Shown in pieces: positions 55,403 through 63,100 of a stretch of 64,000 nt of DNA (within the stretch, counting starts at the first letter, position 1; the number at the start of each line of letters is the position of its first letter). The stretch is taken from assembly GCA_964615375.1 (NCBI GenBank), contig CAZTOW010000044.1:17129-81128 (forward strand), given 5' to 3'. The DNA comes from CAZKWG01 sp964615375. Its GTDB lineage: Bacteria > Myxococcota_A > UBA796 > CAZKWG01. The position numbers were made by a program, and so were the translations under genes. The notes beneath the pieces were generated by a model. That model was given only the letters and a program-made list of their open reading frames with translations. It ran no database searches and had not been told where the DNA came from.

Positions 55403-55927
55403 TCACAGCCTGCCGCGGGCCTCCAGGATGCGGCGCTCAGCCAGCTCCGCGTCCACGCTCTCGGTGGCGCCGGCCTCGTCCGCCAGGCGCCAGATGGACT
55501 GGGTCGCGCTCATGAGCTGCTGCGAGAGCGCCACGATCAGGGCCCGGCGGAAGGGCCCGGAGACCTCGGGCGCCCCGGCGCGCAGCAGGAGGTGGACCTG
55601 GATGCTGGACATCTCCAGGGTCTCGCAGCGCCCCCGCGCCCGGATGGAGGCCGTGCGCCCGGTGGGCAGGAAGAGGCCCACCTGCCCGAAGAGCGTGACC
55701 GGCTGGAGGGTGGCGACCACGAAGTCCCGGCCGCTCTCCGAGCGTTTCAGCACCTCGGCCGCGCCCTCGGCCAGCACCCACAGGCGGTCGGCGTCCTCGC
55801 CCTCGCGGCAGATGAGGCGGTCCTTGTAGGTGCGGCGCTTCATCAGCGCGGCGATCCCGGCCAGGGCCTTCGGCTCCACGCCGGAGAGCCCGGGGAGCTG
55901 CTCCAGGATGGAGACCGCGTCGGTCAT
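55403..55927 (-). CDS. Cyclic-nucleotide-binding domain protein
   Basis: 174 residues from ATG 55927. A cNMP-binding beta-barrel: LICREGEDADRLWVLAEGAAEVL, LFGQVGLFLPTGRTASIRARG (phosphate-binding cassette) and a following helix bundle. No DNA-binding domain, so it is not a CRP-type regulator. It follows, with 4-base overlap, a second cNMP-binding protein; the pair is probably co-expressed. Role unknown. Confidence 0.82.
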   Translation of the reverse strand: MTDAVSILEQLPGLSGVEPKALAGIAALMKRRTYKDRLICREGEDADRLWVLAEGAAEVLKRSESGRDFVVATLQPVTLFGQVGLFLPTGRTASIRARGRCETLEMSSIQVHLLLRAGAPEVSGPFRRALIVALSQQLMSATQSIWRLADEAGATESVDAELAERRILEARGRL

Positions 55928-56451
55928 CGGCTCGCGCTCAGCAGCCCGCGCAGCCAGCCCGTCGCGGCGCTCGGCCCGCTCAGGCGGGCGCGGTCCATGA
56001 GCTGGGCCATCATCGCGTTGGTCTCGGCGAGGCGGTCGGTCAGCACGCTGAGCACGGCCTTCTCCATGGCGATGGCGGTGAGCGGGCGGGTGCGGCTCAG
56101 CTCCTGGTAGAGCTCCGCGCTCAGCATCGCCACCATGCCCGGCTCGCGCCCCACCACGTCGGCCGTGCGGGCCTGCTCGGGCGAGAAGAAGGCGATCTCT
56201 CCGAACAGCGCGCCCGGCTCCAGCAGGGCCACGCGGAAGCGCGAGCTGCCCTCCCGCGCGTAGACCTCCGCCTGGCCGCTCAGCAGCACGAAGAGGGCGC
56301 GCCCGGGGGCCCCCGCCTCCAGGATCCGGTCTCCCTCCTTGAAGGAGCGGTAGAGCACGCGCGCGGCGATCTCGTCCTGCACCCCCCGCTCCAGCGTGCG
56401 GAACAGGGTGGAGCGGCGCAGCAGCTCGTCGGGGGGGAGGTCGGGGCTCAT
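55924..56451 (-). CDS. Cyclic-nucleotide-binding domain protein
   Basis: 175 residues from ATG 56451 (MSPDLPPDELLRRSTLFRTL); an ATG at 56493 would add 14 residues. cNMP barrel: EGDRILEAGAPGRALFVLLSG, LEPGALFGEIAFFSPEQARTADVV (phosphate-binding cassette, GEIAF). C-terminal helices only, no helix-turn-helix. Paralogous to the following protein, so likely a tandem duplication. Its upstream region holds the promoter of the divergent ssrA gene. Confidence 0.82.
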   Translation of the reverse strand: MSPDLPPDELLRRSTLFRTLERGVQDEIAARVLYRSFKEGDRILEAGAPGRALFVLLSGQAEVYAREGSSRFRVALLEPGALFGEIAFFSPEQARTADVVGREPGMVAMLSAELYQELSRTRPLTAIAMEKAVLSVLTDRLAETNAMMAQLMDRARLSGPSAATGWLRGLLSASR

Positions 56452-56508
56452 CCATGGGAATGTCGCACGATCCGGGGGCGCGTGCAGCTCCAATTGGAGC
56501 GGTCGCCC

Positions 56509-56538
56509 TTGACACCACGCTCGAACGCGCGCATTCTA
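56509..56538 (+). promoter_or_regulatory. Probable promoter of ssrA
   Basis: TTGACA at 56509-56514 is a perfect -35. About 17-19 bases downstream lies CATTCTAT (56532-56539), a plausible though imperfect -10. It is about 100 bases before the mature tmRNA 5' end, as expected for a precursor that is trimmed. Confidence 0.6.
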
Positions 56539-56637
56539 TGAGCGTCCCCCGCGATGTCTGCGCACGCCCGCCCTGCTGGCGCCGCGCGAGACGCCTCGGG
56601 CGGGCGGCCGGCCTCACGGGGCCGCGCTCTTTCACAT

Positions 56638-57014
56638 GGGGGCGAACTGGTTTCGACGGGGCTACTATAAGCCGAGGCTGCGCGTCGAGGTCGCTTGGAA
56701 CCTCGTAAAACACCGAGCAAACCAAAGAAGCTGCCAACAACAACGCGCACTTCGCTCTCGCTGCCTAACTAACAGCAGAGCCGCTCTCCGTAGAATGTCA
56801 GGGTTCTGCGTGGGAGCGTGTCAAGACCTGAATAGTCGTGACATGTCCCGCCATGTGGCGTGAGGCGACAATAAACAAACACATCAAATCGTGGTCGACC
56901 CCAATTGTCGGGCGGGCCACCTGGCCTGACTGGGGAAGTTAACAGGCGGACACACGCGTAGACGCTGACGCTGCGTGGTTTCGGACGCGGGTTCGACTCC
57001 CGCCGCCTCCACCA
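56638..57014 (+). ncRNA. ssrA: Transfer-messenger RNA (tmRNA)
   Basis: Rescues stalled ribosomes together with SmpB. The 5' end GGGGGCGAACTGGTTTCGAC and 3' end CGGGTTCGACTCCCG...CGCCTCC-ACCA form a tRNA-like end; the acceptor stem GGGGGCG pairs with CGCCTCC (one G-U) and CCA is encoded. The tag frame runs 56730-56768: Ala-Ala-Asn-Asn-Asn-Ala-His-Phe-Ala-Leu-Ala-Ala then TAA, ending in the LAA degron. The length (377 nt) is that of one-piece tmRNAs. A T6 run follows the CCA. Confidence 0.96.
56977..57014. other. Putative attachment site: 3' end of ssrA next to the integrase
   Basis: The tRNA-like 3' end of ssrA (T-arm and acceptor arm) is the well-known target of tyrosine integrases. Here an integrase gene begins only 36 bases past the CCA, so this should be one att site. 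The second copy, expected as a repeat of the T-arm/acceptor sequence, was not found in the window and should lie to the right. Confidence 0.55.
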
Positions 57015-57032
57015 TTTTTTCTTCAATGATCT

Positions 57033-57058
57033 CAGGGGGTTACGCATCGTTACCCCTG
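57033..57058. repeat. Inverted repeat at integrase stop with doubled GTTAC
   Basis: CAGGGG (57033-57038) and CCCCTG (57053-57058) flank a loop in which GTTAC occurs twice as a direct repeat five bases apart (57039-57043, 57049-57053). The stop codon of the integrase lies in it. No T-run on either side makes it a doubtful terminator. Confidence 0.45.
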
Positions 57059-58192
57059 GGCCTGACGGCCCGCGTGCCATGGATGTGCCACAGGCGCCGC
57101 GGGGCCGTCGAGCACCATCACCGCGTCCGCCTGAGTCTCAGGGCTCAGGTGGGCGTAGCGTTGGGTCATCTTCGGGTCCTGGTGACCGAGCAGGGCCTGG
57201 ACCTTGAACAGGCTCGTGCCGGCGATGACCAGCTGGCTCGCGAAGCTGTGCCGCAGGTCATGGAGCCGGATGCGCTTGACGCCCGCCGCCTTGATCCCGG
57301 CCCAGAAGGCGTGCTTGACCCGGTTGCTGTCCAACAGCGCGCCGTCCTCGGACACGAAGACCCGCTCGCGACCTCCGGCGGCGAGCCGGTGCTCCTTGAG
57401 CGTCAGCAGGAGCTGGGCGCTCATGGGCACCGAGCGCGACTTTCCACCCTTGGGCTTCGTCTCGACGCCGTGGCTGTAGCTGCGGCGCACGTTGACGAGC
57501 CCGCGCGTCAGGTCCACGTCCTCCCAGCGAAGCGCCGCCAGCTCGCCGAGGCGGAGGCCGGTGCGCAGGGCCGTGAGGAAGAAGGCCCGCCAGCGGGGGC
57601 GGACCTGGGCGATGGCGGCGAGGAAGCGCTCGGACTCCTCGGCGGTCCAGTAGGCGAAGTCCAGCGCCGTGCGATCCGAGCGGCAGGGCTTGATCTGCCG
57701 GGCCGGGTTCGCGGCGGCGTAGCGCCACCGGACGGCGTCCTCGAAGAGCGAGGAGAGCACGCCCAGGTGGTTGTTCACGGTCTTCGCGGACAGAGCCTCG
57801 GGTCCTGTGGACTTCGCGGCCTTGTAGCGCTGGATGTCCTCCGCGGAGATGGACCGGAGCGAGCGCTCGCCGAAGGCGGGGACGAGGTGGACCCGGAGGA
57901 TCTGCTCGTAGCCGCGGTAGGCGGTGGGCTTCCAGTCGACCTTGCGCGTGTCCTTCCAGTAGCCGGCGAAGTCGGCGAAGCTCGCGTCCTTCTGGACCTC
58001 CTCTGCGCGCGGCGGCGGCGTGGTCAGGCGGGTGTAGATCTCGCGCTCCGCCTGGAGCGCGTCTGCTCGGGTGCGCACCTCCCTTCCCCCGGCGCGGCGG
58101 TAGCGCCGGGTCTCGCCGCTCGTGGGGTCCTCGTAGGTGAAGTCGATCATCCAGCTCGTGCTGTCCTTGTTGGGGCGCTTGTACACGGACAT
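57050..58192 (-). CDS. Tyrosine recombinase (phage-type integrase)
   Basis: 380 residues. N-terminal arm-binding part, a SAM-like core-binding domain (SFADFAGYWKDTRK... LGVLSSLFEDAVRW) and a catalytic domain with all active residues: R214 in TALRTGLRLGELAALRW, H311 and R314 in LHDLRHSFASQL, H337 in LLGHQDPKMT and nucleophile Y346 in TQRYAHLS. Transcribed toward ssrA, as usual for islands integrated in tmRNA genes. Excisionase-like gene lies 52 bases upstream on the same strand. Confidence 0.95.
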   Translation of the reverse strand: MSVYKRPNKDSTSWMIDFTYEDPTSGETRRYRRAGGREVRTRADALQAEREIYTRLTTPPPRAEEVQKDASFADFAGYWKDTRKVDWKPTAYRGYEQILRVHLVPAFGERSLRSISAEDIQRYKAAKSTGPEALSAKTVNNHLGVLSSLFEDAVRWRYAAANPARQIKPCRSDRTALDFAYWTAEESERFLAAIAQVRPRWRAFFLTALRTGLRLGELAALRWEDVDLTRGLVNVRRSYSHGVETKPKGGKSRSVPMSAQLLLTLKEHRLAAGGRERVFVSEDGALLDSNRVKHAFWAGIKAAGVKRIRLHDLRHSFASQLVIAGTSLFKVQALLGHQDPKMTQRYAHLSPETQADAVMVLDGPAAPVAHPWHAGRQAQG

Positions 58193-58244
58193 GAGGGGGC
58201 TCCTCAGCCGCGGCGGTCTGCCGCGGTCAACCTACCATGAGGAT

Positions 58245-58568
58245 TCAGCGCCTGTGCCAGTCGTAGGGCGGCAGATCGCGCGTCGGCGGTGGCGTGGGCG
58301 GCGAGCGCCTCGACCGGGCGGGCAAAGGCGCGGGGGGCGGCGGCGCGGAGCTCGGAGCGCCGCTGGCCGCGAGGGCGGCGCGCACCTCCGCCAGGTCGAA
58401 GCGGATCGTGCGATGACCGAGCTCGTACCTCGGGATCTTTCCCTGTGCCGAGAGGCGCTGCACCTGGGAGACCGACACCCCCAGGTGTCGGGCCAGCTCC
58501 TGGGCGGTCAGCAGCGCTCCCGCCATCGAGGCGGACTTGTTCGGGATAGGGGGTGCTGAGGTCTGCAT
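58245..58568 (-). CDS. Excisionase-like MerR/HTH_17 protein
   Basis: 107 residues. The N-terminal half is a DNA-binding helix-turn-helix: LLTAQELARHLGVSVSQVQRLSAQGKIPRYELGHRTIRFDLAEVRAAL (about 20-66), as in excisionases and AlpA-like directionality factors. The C-terminal 40 residues are Pro-rich. It lies directly upstream of the integrase gene and probably controls excision direction. Two overlapping dyads lie just upstream of its start. Confidence 0.75.
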   Translation of the reverse strand: MQTSAPPIPNKSASMAGALLTAQELARHLGVSVSQVQRLSAQGKIPRYELGHRTIRFDLAEVRAALAASGAPSSAPPPPAPLPARSRRSPPTPPPTRDLPPYDWHRR

Positions 58569-58580
58569 CGTCGACTCCTG

Positions 58581-58612
58581 ATGACACCTTCCATGTCATG
58601 GGTTACCATGAC
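58581..58612. promoter_or_regulatory. Overlapping dyads between xis-like and XRE genes
   Basis: ATGACA-N7-TGTCAT (58581-58599) overlaps GTCATGG-GTTA-CCATGAC (58595-58612, perfect arms). They lie in the divergent intergenic region and share the half-site TGTCAT/ATGAC, typical of a phage-like repressor operator. The XRE protein encoded at 58636 is the likely binder. Confidence 0.65.
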
Positions 58613-58635
58613 TAACATAAGATAGCAAGGATACC

Positions 58636-59085
58636 GTGCCAGATCAGCGTCCACCCCGAGTCCAGCGCCGCCCAAGAGTCAGCTCTGCCTTCCTCTTTGG
58701 TCGGTGCGTCGCCGCTGTGCGCGAGGACCTCGAGCTCACGCAGGCCCAGCTCGCGGAGCGGCTGGAGGTCTCGCGCGCCGCGCTCGCGCAGATCGAGTCC
58801 GGTCGCTCGGCTCCGTCGTTCTGGCTGCTCATGCGGCTGGGGCAGCATGTCGGCGACGAGCGCGTGGATCGCGACGCGGCAGCGATCTTCGCGCTGTTTC
58901 ACGCGGCGGCGCACGAGCTGCGGACGGATGGGGTCCGCGTCGTCAACCGGATGCTGCGCGAAGGCGAGCCGACGATCCCCCAGGCGCAGGTAGACCGCGC
59001 CGTGGCCAGGGTCTTCGACGAGGAGTTCGCCGAGTACGAGCCGCTCCAGGTCGCTGTCTTCGCGGGAGAGGAAGGGGAAGAGTGA
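58636..59085 (+). CDS. XRE-family helix-turn-helix regulator
   Basis: 149 residues from GTG 58636. The HTH is plain: CVAAVREDLELTQAQLAERLEVSRAALAQIESGRSAPSFWLLMRLG (about 22-68). The remainder is helical (FHAAAHELRTDGVRVVNRMLREG). Divergent from the xis/integrase genes and preceded by palindromes 58581-58612, so it most likely regulates the island, including its mobility. Confidence 0.8.
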   Translation: MPDQRPPRVQRRPRVSSAFLFGRCVAAVREDLELTQAQLAERLEVSRAALAQIESGRSAPSFWLLMRLGQHVGDERVDRDAAAIFALFHAAAHELRTDGVRVVNRMLREGEPTIPQAQVDRAVARVFDEEFAEYEPLQVAVFAGEEGEE

Positions 59086-59111
59086 GGTGCTGAGAGCACC
59101 GGGAGGCGGAG

Positions 59112-59453
59112 ATGCGCTGGGATGATGATGTTCTCGAGAACGATGACCTGGACGATGTCCTCGAAGCGCTCGGGGAGCTGGAGCCCGAGGACGAGGAGGA
59201 GCAGGAGGACGAGGAGGCGGTGCTCCTGCGCGTCGAGCGGGCCTTTCGGAGCGAGCGCGCCCGTGTCCGCGCCTGCGAGGATCTCGACGAGCTGCGCGCG
59301 CTGAGGTCCTCCTACCTGGACCTGGAGGCCGGCGGGGGGCTCCACCTGGCGGGGAGGGTGCGCGTCCGGGACCTCGTCGAGCTGATCGACGACCGCCTGA
59401 CCGATCTCGAGGCCTGGCGCCTCGTGGCGCAGCGCGGCCGATGGCCAGCGTAG
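59112..59453 (+). CDS. Small acidic helical protein
   Basis: 113 residues with a strongly acidic first half (ENDDLDDVLEALGELEPEDEEEQEDEE) and a helical, mixed-charge second half. No family recognised. It follows the XRE gene by 26 bases, same strand, and its end overlaps the next gene by 13 bases. Typical accessory protein of mobile elements; DNA-mimic or antitoxin roles are only possibilities from the charge. Confidence 0.5.
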   Translation: MRWDDDVLENDDLDDVLEALGELEPEDEEEQEDEEAVLLRVERAFRSERARVRACEDLDELRALRSSYLDLEAGGGLHLAGRVRVRDLVELIDDRLTDLEAWRLVAQRGRWPA

Positions 59454-60031
59454 ACGAGACCTGCCGCCAGGAGCGCCTGTTCATTGCGCGGTGCGCGGAC
59501 GTGCGCGCGCTGCTGGACCGCATGGCGGAGTACCGGGACGCTCAGGCGAGCGCTCAGGCGTGGGGGTACACCGAGTGGCGGCTGCGTCTGGGCGAGCTGC
59601 TGGAGCTGGCCGAGGCGCGGGTGGTGGAGCTCAAGGCGCGGGAGTTGGCGCGGACGGAGGCCCGGCCAGAGCTGAGGGGGGCGGTGGTTCGGTCGGCACC
59701 GCCGGTGGCGACGCCGCGCCCGCAGGCTCCGGGGGGGGAGACCCCGGCGCGAGCTCCGGCGAGGGGGCCCTCGCGGGCTGGTCCGGTCGCTCCGACCTCG
59801 GCGGCGGCCTCGCGCGCGGAGCCGGCGAAGGTGGCGCCTCCCGCGCTCACGGGCGCGGACCTGGTGCGATGGCGGAAGCAGCGCGGGCTCACGCAGCGCG
59901 CGGCGGCGACGCTGCTGGGCGTAGCGCACGGGACCGTGGGCAAGGCGGAGATGGTGCCGCGCAGGGCGCTGGGGGAGGCGCTGACGGTGGCGCTGGGGCG
60001 CGTGCGCGAGGGGGAGCGCGGGGGCGGGTGA
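59441..60031 (+). CDS. XRE-type HTH protein with long N-terminal extension
   Basis: 196 residues. Residues 1-70 are helical (AQAWGYTEWRLRLGELLEL), 75-130 a low-complexity Pro/Ala linker, and about 130-165 a Cro/CI-like HTH: TGADLVRWRKQRGLTQRAAATLLGVAHGTVGKAE. It ends about 140 bases before the NACHT gene and is the nearest upstream gene, so it is the best candidate regulator of it. Nested GCTTCC/GGAAGC repeats lie in the gap. Confidence 0.65.
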   Translation: MASVDETCRQERLFIARCADVRALLDRMAEYRDAQASAQAWGYTEWRLRLGELLELAEARVVELKARELARTEARPELRGAVVRSAPPVATPRPQAPGGETPARAPARGPSRAGPVAPTSAAASRAEPAKVAPPALTGADLVRWRKQRGLTQRAAATLLGVAHGTVGKAEMVPRRALGEALTVALGRVREGERGGG

Positions 60032-60060
60032 GGTGGAGGCTGGCGGGGGAGGGGGTGTGG

Positions 60061-60105
60061 TGCTTCCTTGCTTCCTGGCGGAAGCATTGGGGTTTGGGGG
60101 AAGCA
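60061..60105. promoter_or_regulatory. Nested GCTTCC/GGAAGC inverted repeats upstream of the NACHT gene
   Basis: Inner pair GCTTCC-TGGC-GGAAGC (60070-60085) with perfect 6-bp arms; outer pair TGCTTCC (60061-60067) and GGAAGCA (60099-60105). Four copies of one half-site on both strands in 45 bases, located just before the NACHT start and just after the XRE gene. Candidate operator. Confidence 0.55.
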
Positions 60106-60172
60106 GGTGCTAGGCGCCGTGTCCAACGGGCGCAACTCCCCACCGCCGTCGCACCTGATTACCTTGACCCCC

Positions 60173-63100
60173 ATGTCCTCTTCGTCGCTTACCCGCGTCG
60201 CCGTCGCCCAGCTCGACTTCCATCCCGCCGCCCGGGTGGCCTGGGGCTCGCCGTTGGAGGACCCCCTCTTCGCGTTGGATGCGTCGAGCCACCTGCTGCC
60301 CGCGGACGGGCTCGCTCCGAAGGGCTTCGAGGAGCGGTTGCAGGCGCTGGCCGGGCGGGTGCGCACGACCTACCTGGACAACCAGCGCCGCAAGTTGCTG
60401 GCGATTCTGGGCGCGTGCGTGCGCTGGGGGGTGCGCCTGCTGGTGCTCCCCGAGTACAGCGTGCCCTGGGAGCTGCTGACCGACCTGGCTCGCGCCGCGG
60501 GTGACATGGTGGTCGTGGCGGGCACGCACGCGGTCGAGCCGGGCGTTGCCGTCTACGACGAGCTCGGCTGGGGCGCGCGGCCAGCCCGAGGCACGGCGGT
60601 CTGCCCTGTGCTGCATCAGGGGCGCATCGTGGCGCTCCAGCCCAAGCTGAGGCCGGCGGCGCCCGAGCAGAGGGCGGAGATGAGGCTGGGAGAGCGCTGG
60701 GCGCCGATCAAGGTCGAGGGCCTGCCTGACTTCGGCGTGCTCATCTGCCTGGACTTCCTGTTCCGGGAGAGCCCGACCCACCAGGGACATGTGCGCGGGC
60801 AACTGGACCTGTGCCGGTTCCTTGCCGTGCCCAGCCTCACGCCCTTCTGGACGGAAGGTGAGTTCGGCGCCAAGGGCTGGGAAGAGGCGCGCCGCTACAA
60901 GCGGCCGGTGCTCTGGAGCAATGACGCCGGGGGGGGCGGATCGACCATCTATGTGGACGAGGGCGCGCCGGCCGACCTGGCTCGCTTCCCCGAGCGCGCG
61001 GGCCTGTTGGAGCGTGGCGTCGAAGGGTTGGTGGTGGCCGACGTGGACCTGGGCTACGCTCGCCCAGGGCCGTCTCAGTCATACGCGGGCGCTGTGCCGA
61101 TACGGGCCTTCGCGCAGGCGGGGCTGGTCTACGCGGCGCAGCCCCAGGGCGCGGCGCTGGCGCGCTGGCTGGGCGAGCAGGCCCAGATCCTGGAGCGGGA
61201 CGACGACGAGGCGCTCGACCTGCTGGTCCCGCGGGTCCGACAGGCGCGCGGTCTGCTGTTGGACGCAGCGGCGAGGGTGGGCGCGTCACAGGAGCGTCGC
61301 ACGCGCCAGCTGCTGCAACGACTAGACAATCTAGTTCATGTCGAGGAGCTCCGCCGCTTCACCCGCGACGTGGTTTTGCCCGTAGACGTGCTGCCCCATA
61401 CGATGCTCCGCGCCGCGATGGCGCACGGCGCCGCCGAAGCGGTGTGGGCTCTGTCGGCCGAGGAGCGCGCGCAGGGCATGCACGAGGTGGAGCACGCGCT
61501 GCGGGAGGGCGGCAAGGCGGCGGGCTCGGTCGATGCCGAGGAGTGGACCGAGGCGGGGCGAGGGGAGATCCGGCGGGTCATCGAAGTGGTACAGGGCGCG
61601 AAGCCCAAAGAGGTGGTGACGCCACCGGCGGTGCCATTGGCGGAGTTGGAGCCGACGATGCTCGGTGAGCGTGAGATCGGCGGTTTCCAGATCCTCTTCC
61701 GTCGGAAGCCGTCCGAGCTGAGGGCAGGGCTCCACCTGAAGGCGCTCCGCCGCAATGGCTTCGATCCCGCGGGCAGCCCAATTCTGCCTCGGTTTTTTCG
61801 CAGGAGAGACGACGAGTCCGAGCTCGTGTTGACCACTGACGACATCGAGCTCATGCATGGGCAGTGGCTCGCGTTGGCGGCCAACGATTGCGAGCGCATC
61901 TGCACCCTCGTCACCGGAGGCGTGGACGAGAGGCGTCAGACACCTGGGAACAGCATCGGGATTCTCGCCCGTCATGAGGACCAGTGGTGGCTGTTCACCC
62001 AGATGGAGGAACGGCAAGGAGAGCATGCAGCGCCGGACTGGAGAGCCGTCGCCCAGGCGTTGTCCTCGGTCTGGTCGCCCCTGGAGGTCAAGTTTCCAAC
62101 CCGCGAGCGCCTGCGGGACTACGCCCGCGACCTCCTCCCGCGCGTCTCGGCCACCCCGCAGGTCATCGCCGAGCGCCGCGAGCGCATCCTCGCTGACGTA
62201 GACCAGCACTACGTCGAAGTGTCTGTCCGCCTCGGTGAGGTGGTCCATCCCGGTACCGAGGCCCTTCAGCGCTGGGTGCACGGGGCCGGGCCCGCCAGCG
62301 CCCTCCTCCTGCTCGGGAGCTTCGGGTCCGGCAAGTCCACGCTGTTGGCCCAATGGGCACACCTCCGGTGGTTGGAGCGGGATTGGGCCCCAAAGCCCCT
62401 TCTCGTCAACCTCGCCGAGACCACCCCCGCTCAGGACCCCTGGGACATGCTCGCCCAGGCAGCGCGCCTGGATCCCACACCCGCCAACAAGGCCGCTCTC
62501 GAGCTGATGATGAACCAGCGCGAGATCATGGCTATCTTCGATGGCTTCGACGAGATGGCCACACGCGTGAGCCAGGCCGAGCTCGCCGGCCGCCTCCGCG
62601 CCCTGCTCGCGGTCGCCGAGGGCGGCGGGACCGTCATCCTGTCTTCGCGTGACAGCTACTTCGGCAGTGAGGACGAGCTTGGCCGCACACTCTCGGAGGC
62701 GCTAGCCAACGCGGCCGTGTCCGTGGAGCGCGCCCAGGTGAGGCCCTTCGAGCCCGCGCAGATCGAGGCGCTGGTCTGGGCGATTCGCGGGCAAGATGCG
62801 CCGCAGGCCCTGAACAAGATCTCGAGCACCTACGATCTGCAGGATCTGGTCACTACCCCGCTGCTGCTGGCCATGGTGTTGCGAACCGTCGACCGGCTCC
62901 GACCGGGCGTGCGCGTGGGCCAGGCGGACATCTACGAGGCCTATCTGCGGCGCTGGCTGGAGAACACCCACCAGGGCCCGCGCGAGATCTTCACCGACGA
63001 CCAGAAGATAGCCTTCGCGGAGGCGCTGGCCGAGCAGATCTGGCGCTCGGGAAGCGTCGGTCTGAGCATCACGGCCTTGCGGGAGAGCGTGCGGGCGCGG

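Noticed and set aside
59112..60031. Toxin-antitoxin pair
   Set aside because: The two proteins have no toxin fold or known antitoxin family; the acidic protein and XRE protein are described separately instead.
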